Shown one piece after another: positions 16,318 to 18,669 of a stretch of DNA of 18,669 nucleotides. The notes below the pieces were generated by a model, which saw only the letters and a list, made by a program, of their open reading frames with translations, had not been told where the DNA came from and did no database searches. The translations under genes were made by a program, and so were the position numbers. The DNA is from Chlamydomonas sphaeroides (taxonomy: Eukaryota; Chlorophyta; Chlorophyceae; Chlamydomonadales; Chlamydomonadaceae): the NCBI GenBank assembly GCA_001662425.1, contig BDDC01001914.1:1-18669 (forward strand), in the 5' to 3' direction. Every line of letters begins with the position of its first letter. The stretch's first letter is position 1.

Positions 16318-18228
16318 TAGGGCTCGCGTGGCCGCGGCACAGGGCCTTCACGCATGCTCAGCGGGTGCTGCGGAGATGTGGCAGCCGTTGTAGTCAAGTC
16401 GATATGGCGAAAAATCTATCGAGCTGAGCCGTTGATGTATCGGTAGAATCAATGTTATATACGAGGGCTGAGCATGGTGCATGGTGCTGGTCCTCGATCT
16501 GTGCAAAGGGTGGACGGCCAGGGACAACTTGAAGCGGCATAACTTAGCATAGTTATGATACGAGCAACAGCTATGGGCAATGGCGGGGGCGGCCGGTAGC
16601 TAGGAACAGATCGAGGACGGGTGGCAGTGGGGAAGGAGGGGCCTGCGCACTGCGGCTGCGCCCCGTTCCCTTCTCAACTTGGCGTGTTGTGGACTTAATT
16701 ATGGCCGCAAGGCTAGCGTTTGCTAGCGGGCAAAATGCCGCCGTCCTGTGCGTGCCAACGGAGCAGGCGTGCTGTGAGGTAGGGTGTCGCCGCGCTCACC
16801 CTGTGCGCCGTGCGGGCCCGTAGACGTATAGAGGGGCCCCGCAGCATGCCACCGGCAGCCGTGCAGTGTGATTGCGCGAATGTGTGCGCTCCTGTGAGCT
16901 CCTGTGAAGCCTGTGAGGTAGCATTGGCACGTGATGCTGTGTTGGGCGCTGGGCGTCCTCGGCTATGTGCTATGGGCCTATGGGTCAAGAGGACGATGCG
17001 GCCCGTCATGGGACCGTCAAGGGACCGTCGTGGGCTCGCAGCGGCGGGGTGGCGAGCGACTGCAACGCGCTGAGGCCGCGGGCAGCCGCCGACGTGCGTG
17101 TGTGTAGGCCCGGATGGCGGCAGCAGCTAACGTAGGCGCAAGCGCTCTCCCTATCTGTCGGCGCCCTCGGGGGCTGGGATGCTTCGTTCTCGCTAAAAAG
17201 TACTTATGAGACATCCAGCCATGCCAGGCGGCCCACGCGAGTGGGGCTGCAAGGCTGATACACCCGCTGGGAGCTAGCAGGATGGCTGCTGTTACGCGGC
17301 ATACATAGCTTGGCCGCCTGCGGCTGCGGCTGTAGTCGGGAGGCCAGGGCGACCCAGGCCGTGCATGGCTCGCTGGAGACCTACACCGATGTTACAACAT
17401 GGTGGCAAGGGCCCGGCAGCAGCAGGCGACGTATGCCCGTTCCCAACGCATGGGCCCCACCTGTTGCCGCTGGCGTCGCAGGCAGGGAGGAGCCACAACC
17501 AACACCAGATCTCCAGTTCGAGAGCGCGGCCTCCAAGGCCTCCATTATAAAGAACACCGGCCGCTGGGCTCAGCCGTTGCCACATATGTACATACTTACT
17601 CCAGGAGGCCTTCAGACTTACGCCCATTGCGGCGGCGCGAGCTGCACGGCAACCGCACGAGCTCAACGTCGGATGGCCAGCAGGTGCAACCCCAATCATC
17701 CTTATTCCTCAAAAACCCGCACGAGCTGCCCAACACAAGCCAGACGCACGGCTGCCCCCAGCAGGAGCAGGTGCTGGCCCGCCGTGTCAACACAACGAAC
17801 GGTCAATGAATGAAGTCCGCTCGCGGCACGTTGGTCCTCCCGCCCCAGGACGCGACGCCGCCCTGCACACCGGCAGCGCCTCAGGGGGGGGTTCGATGCC
17901 ATGCCAGTTCCCCGGAGCTGCAGTGTACGCGCTCGGCAGAGTCCCCTGCTGTATGTACGATATGTACGTGTGGACCAGACCCTTTGGGATATCGGTACGC
18001 ACACCCGACCACAACAACCACCCGAGCGTCAGCAGCTAACACGGAACAAGCATGCGCACGCTGCGGCGGGCGCGCCGTGCAAGCGACGCGCGGCCGGCCT
18101 ATCGCCAAACGCCCATCTGTCACGTCCACAGAAGGCCGGCTAGCTAGGGGAGGCGGAGCTTGTTGGGAGCAGCTGGTGGTCACAAATATGCGCTGGGCCC
18201 GGCCAGCGGCCTTATGCAAGTGGCGTCG
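16318..18228. other. Intergenic and 3' UTR, no gene recognised
   Basis: About 1.9 kb in which I see no convincing coding sequence on either strand. It contains the 13-bp inverted repeat at 16490-16618 and several AT-richer pockets (16400-16460, 17170-17215, 17580-17600). A TTATAAAG at 17545-17552 precedes a 75-residue open frame (ATG near 17586, stop near 17810) that is basic and resembles nothing I know. No TGTAA signal was found before about 18264, so the transcript end of the large gene is unresolved. Confidence 0.45.
16490..16618. repeat. 13-bp perfect inverted repeat with central hairpin
   Basis: GTCCTCGATCTGT at 16490-16502 is the exact reverse complement of ACAGATCGAGGAC at 16606-16618. 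Near the middle, CATAACT-tagcat-AGTTATG at 16538-16557 forms a second, 7-bp hairpin. Total length is 129 bases. No target-site duplication is evident outside the arms. It could be a small inverted-repeat element (MITE-like) or a structured 3' UTR region. Confidence 0.6.
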
Positions 18229-18236
18229 TTATAAAG
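18229..18236 (+). promoter_or_regulatory. TATA-like box TTATAAAG
   Basis: An AT-rich box in GC-rich surroundings, about 90 bases upstream of the ATG at 18319. That spacing leaves room for a start site near 18260 and a short 5' UTR. An identical octamer occurs at 17545. Confidence 0.4.
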
Positions 18237-18318
18237 CGGGAGCCATTGCACCCAACCCCGCGATGTAAGTTGAGCCCTAGCAACGAGCAAGCTCACGGCA
18301 GTAGTCGTCCCGCTAGCT

Positions 18319-18669
18319 ATGTACCCCCCGCCGGCGGACGACTTCCGCACGCCCTCCGAGGCCCCTCTGGTGCGTGATGACATCCAAGCGACTGGGCCGC
18401 TGGCCTGACAGCGCGCCCCAGAGGTCAGCGCTCGCTGCAGGGCGGCGGCAGGCCGGCGTGTGCCAAATAAACCTACCAGCGAGCGCTGCTCCCACTGGGC
18501 AGCAGCACAACTGGCCTGCCAGCGCGCCTCAGCGCCCGCTTGAAGAGGGCAGCCGGCGCGCCGGCGGAGGCGGAGGAGGAGGTGGTGGCGGAGGCGGCGG
18601 CCGGAGCCGAGGAGGGCGCGGCGGCGGGCGCTTGCGGGGCGGCGGCGGTGGCGGCGGAGGAGGGGGAGG
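18319..18669 (+). CDS. Possible 5' end of a further gene, running off the window
   Basis: ATG at 18319 opens MYPPPADDFRTPSEAPL, ending in phase 0 at 18369 with a plausible donor CTG|GTGCGT. Without splicing the frame stops at a TGA within about 13 codons. Downstream acceptors lie at 18522 (CCTGCCAG) and 18532 (GCCTCAG). The sequence from about 18540 is open to the window end in more than one frame, encoding either a Gly/Arg-rich stretch with RSRGGRGGG or an Ala/Glu-rich one. The product cannot be named. The start is supported only by the upstream TATA-like box and the splice motifs. Confidence 0.3.

Noticed and set aside
16538..16557. AT-rich palindrome resembling part of a loxP-type recombination site
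   Set aside because: Only about seven bases of arm match and the spacer differs. There is no recombinase gene nearby.
17310..17813. 167-codon + strand open frame as a gene
   Set aside because: No motif or sensible domain composition and no clear promoter or splice context; it is better explained as random open frame.
1..18669. CRISPR arrays, tRNA or rRNA genes, transposase or reverse transcriptase genes
   Set aside because: None seen. The only repeats are short tandem or inverted repeats and the protein half-units.

Overview
The window looks like nuclear DNA of a chlorophyte green alga, probably a volvocine or Chlamydomonas-like one. It is very GC-rich, and its genes are split by short introns with clean GTGAG/GTGCG donors and C/T-rich CAG acceptors. 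Low-complexity Ala, Gly, Gln and Pro runs fill the proteins, and long ORFs are open in all frames. The species cannot be fixed from the sequence alone. Everything I can support lies on the + strand.

Region 1 (1-1634) is the 3' end of MSH2, the eukaryotic MutS homologue. Four exons carry the end of the ATPase domain (Walker B, D-loop, switch histidine) and a short C-terminal helical tail. The 5' part of the gene lies outside the window. Region 2 (1635 to about 3430) is intergenic. It holds the MSH2 3' UTR, a decayed gene fragment at 2464-2597 related to the downstream gene, and a likely promoter near 3128-3195.

Region 3 (about 3433-16228) is one very large gene model of about 3,700 residues, with at least seven exons whose phases agree. 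Its product is mostly disordered, with basic clusters of nuclear-localisation type. Embedded in it are twelve recognisable copies of two alternating half-units, here called alpha and beta. Alpha carries an 'IPPRRAVEHAFP'-like motif. Beta carries a 'W-x-V-x-G-L-x-x-W-L ... GD-x-L-x-L' motif. Both recall halves of the plant B3 DNA-binding fold. I do not recognise the family by name and read it as a tandem B3-like, probably nuclear, protein. Two single-base reading-frame breaks of the same sign (near 11800 and at 14555) mean either base errors in the assembly or a decaying allele.

Region 4 (16229 to about 18228) is non-coding as far as I can see. It has a 3' UTR duplication and a 13-bp perfect inverted repeat around a small AT-rich hairpin. 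Region 5 (18229-18669) has a TATA-like box and the possible first exons of another + strand gene that runs off the window. Nothing here shows that MSH2 and the giant gene work together; their adjacency may be chance.
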